Shown here: in pieces, positions 6,530-7,860 of the stretch
How the letters are laid out: every line of letters begins with the position of its first letter
How positions within the stretch are numbered: position 1 is the stretch's first letter
Assembly (NCBI GenBank): GCA_041628615.1
Contig: JBFKOW010000157.1
Coordinates: 1-7,860 of the forward strand
From: JAMWZF01 sp041628615
Lineage (GTDB): Bacteria; Pseudomonadota; Alphaproteobacteria; Rhodobacterales; Rhodobacteraceae
DNA length: 7,860 nucleotides
Direction: 5' to 3'
Translations under genes and position numbers: made by a program
Notes under the pieces: model-generated
The model's input: only the letters and a program-made list of their open reading frames with translations
What the model was told of the DNA's origin: nothing
The model's database searches: none

Positions 6530-7302
6530 TCCGGCCCGTCACGATCGATGACGCGGTCGCCGCGCTGGCGCAGGACGGGGCGCAGGCGCTCGGCGGCGGT
6601 CAGACCCTGATCCCGGCGCTGAAACAGCGGCTTGCGGCGCCCGACACGCTCGTCAGTCTCGGGGCGATCCCGGAACTCAGGGGGGTCTGCGTCTCCGACG
6701 CCGGCGAGGTCTGCATCGGCGGCGCAACCTCCCACGCCACGGTCGCGCGGGAGGCGGCCTCCCGCTACCCGGCGCTCGCCGCCCTGGCCGGACGGATCGG
6801 CGACCCGGCGGTCCGCAACCGGGGCACCATCGGCGGCAGCCTCGCCAACAACGACCCCTCCGCCTGCTACCCGGCGGCGGCGCTGGCCTCGGGGGCGACG
6901 ATCCGCACGAACGCCCGCGTCCTGTCGGCCGACGACTTCTTCCAGGGCCTGTTCGCCACCGCGCTGGAGGAGGGCGAGATCATCGTCGAGGTGAGATTCC
7001 CGGTCCCGGCGGCGGCGAATTACCAGAAGTTCGTGCAGCCGGCCTCGCGGTTCGCCCTCGTGGGGGTCTTCGTCGCGAGGTTTGCAGCCGGGGTCCGGGT
7101 GGCGGTCACCGGGGCTTCGGAGGACGGCGTGTTCCGATGGGCGGCGGCGGAAGCGGCCCTCTCCGCCGACTTCTCGGCGGCCGCGCTGGCCGAACTGTCG
7201 GTGCCGGCGGAGGGCCTGATCGGCGACCTGCACGGCTCGCCGGAATACCGCGCCCATCTGATCCCGGTGATGACCCGCCGGGCGGTGGCCGCCGCCGCCT
7301 GA
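6511..7302 (+). CDS. coxM: Molybdenum hydroxylase FAD-binding subunit (CoxM type)
   Basis: A 263-residue medium subunit of the CO dehydrogenase/xanthine dehydrogenase family; it takes electrons from the iron-sulfur subunit onto FAD and passes them to the next acceptor. Two FAD-binding motifs are visible: GGGQTLIPALKQRL (28-41) and RGTIGGSLANNDPSACYPAA (104-123), the second being the TxGG loop. EEGEIIVEVRFPVP (153-166) and QPASRFALVGVFVA (176-189) are further family stretches. The C-terminal CO-dehydrogenase flavoprotein domain (about 170-263) is present and the length is near the lower end of the usual 260-290. The ATG at 6511 follows GGAGG (6499-6503) by 7 bases. The wording of the motifs is closer to the form II (CoxS-L-M) type than to the proven CO dehydrogenase, in my judgement. 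The partner large subunit is not in the window. Confidence 0.92.
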   Translation: MYAFDLIRPVTIDDAVAALAQDGAQALGGGQTLIPALKQRLAAPDTLVSLGAIPELRGVCVSDAGEVCIGGATSHATVAREAASRYPALAALAGRIGDPAVRNRGTIGGSLANNDPSACYPAAALASGATIRTNARVLSADDFFQGLFATALEEGEIIVEVRFPVPAAANYQKFVQPASRFALVGVFVARFAAGVRVAVTGASEDGVFRWAAAEAALSADFSAAALAELSVPAEGLIGDLHGSPEYRAHLIPVMTRRAVAAAA

Positions 7303-7447
7303 GGCCGTGCGGCCAGCGGTTCCAGCCGGCGACGCCTGCGATGGAGGTTTCCGGCGGATGATATCGTCTAGCAGCCCGCCGTCATGGATCTTCCGGTCGA
7401 ATCGTGCGTTGAAACTGCTCGAGGGCGCCTCGACGGGCCGCCCATAC

Positions 7448-7452
7448 AGGAG
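7448..7452 (+). promoter_or_regulatory. Ribosome binding site for the Ala-rich exported protein
   Basis: AGGAG lies 8 bases before the ATG at 7461 and fixes that start. The 158-base gap between the coxM stop and this gene contains only weak stems (GGCC-GTGC-GGCC near 7303 and CGAGG-GCG-CCTCG near 7429) and no clear promoter. Confidence 0.7.
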
Positions 7453-7460
7453 ATGTATCC

Positions 7461-7860
7461 ATGTCCAAACTGCGAAATGCACCGGTCCTCGCGGCAGCCC
7501 TGTCGCTGGCCCTGGGCCCGGTGCCGCCCCTGTCGGCCCAGGACAGCCTGCCGACCTGTGCCGAAGGTCAGGCGCTCCCCTGCGCTGCCGACGACGGCAC
7601 CGTGATCGAAACCGCCGAAGACCTGGCGGCCCTGCTGGAGGCGCAAGCGGCGGCCGAAGCCATTGCCGCGGAGCAGGCTGCTGCCGAGGCCGCCGCCGCC
7701 GAGGCCGCCGCCGCTGCCGCTGAAGCTGCCGCCGCCGAAGCCGCTGCCGCGGAACAGGCTGCTGCCGAGGCTGCCGCTGCCCAAGCTGCCGCTGCGGAGC
7801 AGGCTGCAGCCGAGGCTGCCGCTGCCGAAGCCGCTGCTGCGGAGCAGGCCGCCGCTGACG
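7461..7860 (+). CDS. Exported Ala/Glu-rich protein, 5' part (possibly OmpA family)
   Basis: The first 133 codons of a gene that runs off the right edge. A signal peptide is clear: MSKLRNAPVL, a hydrophobic core to about residue 20, and cleavage near LSAQD (residue 26). A short globular piece with two cysteines follows (LPTCAEGQALPCAADDGTVI, Cys33 and Cys41), then a stretch from about residue 52 of almost pure Ala with regularly placed Glu and Gln (EAAAA, EQAAA units), which should form a long rigid helix. From memory, Rhodobacterales have exported proteins of this build that end in a peptidoglycan-binding OmpA domain; that end is outside the window, so the family is a guess. The gene is unlike the molybdenum genes before it and probably separate in function. 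Confidence 0.8.
   Translation, partial: MSKLRNAPVLAAALSLALGPVPPLSAQDSLPTCAEGQALPCAADDGTVIETAEDLAALLEAQAAAEAIAAEQAAAEAAAAEAAAAAAEAAAAEAAAAEQAAAEAAAAQAAAAEQAAAEAAAAEAAAAEQAAAD
7671..7860 (+). repeat. Tandem repeat coding for EAAAA-type helix, 45-base period
   Basis: Glu-Gln pairs start at 7671, 7752, 7797 and 7842. The last three are spaced exactly 45 bases (15 residues: EQAAAEAAAA then Q or E, AAAA). Units 7752-7796 and 7797-7841 are nearly identical in protein but differ at several third codon positions (GAA/GAG, GCT/GCA, CAA/GAA). The array continues beyond the window edge. Confidence 0.75.

Noticed and set aside
7368..7784. Minus-strand Gly/Ser-rich frame
   Set aside because: It is the antisense of the Ala-rich repeat and has no start signal. 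The plus-strand frame has a signal peptide and a ribosome site.
7671..7860. Repeats as a CRISPR array
   Set aside because: The repeat units are contiguous, in frame and coding, without unique spacers.

Overview
The window comes from a very GC-rich bacterial chromosome, most likely an alphaproteobacterium of the Rhodobacterales (Rhodobacteraceae/Paracoccaceae). This rests on codon use, on protein types I recall as common in that group (the 328-residue alpha/beta-hydrolase-like protein, the two-domain XdhC protein, the stand-alone molybdopterin-binding protein, the Ala/Glu-rich exported protein), and on family-level resemblance. No search was run.

Left part (1-2746). The 5' part of a dihydroorotase gene (pyrC, pyrimidine synthesis) runs leftwards off the window edge. 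Divergent from it is a 93-residue small membrane protein, which converges on a leftward gene for a 328-residue alpha/beta-hydrolase-like protein that lacks the nucleophile serine. After a gene-free stretch of about 360 bases comes a rightward gene for a two-helix membrane protein with a PPC-like domain predicted outside the cytoplasm.

Right part (2962-7302). All genes point right and most concern a molybdenum hydroxylase: an XdhC/CoxI-family cofactor maturation protein, overlapping by 4 bases a molybdopterin-binding protein; then an exported dienelactone-hydrolase-like protein with its own likely promoter; then the iron-sulfur subunit (CoxS type) and the FAD subunit (CoxM type) of a CO-dehydrogenase/xanthine-dehydrogenase family enzyme. 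In a normal enzyme these two subunits serve a large molybdenum-cofactor subunit (CoxL), where the substrate reacts; electrons pass from molybdenum through two [2Fe-2S] clusters to FAD. No large-subunit gene lies in this window. The place where it would sit in an S-L-M order holds instead a 192-base spacer with two strong palindromes and a short ORF that has a very good ribosome binding site.

Right edge (7461-7860). An exported protein begins with a signal peptide and continues as a long Ala/Glu/Gln-rich helix built of EAAAA-like units; it runs off the window, and an OmpA-type C-terminal domain is a guess.

The most interesting points are the S-M pair without L, the twin palindromes and short ORF in its spacer, and the hydrolase-like protein without its serine. 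I saw no CRISPR array, tRNA, rRNA or insertion sequence.
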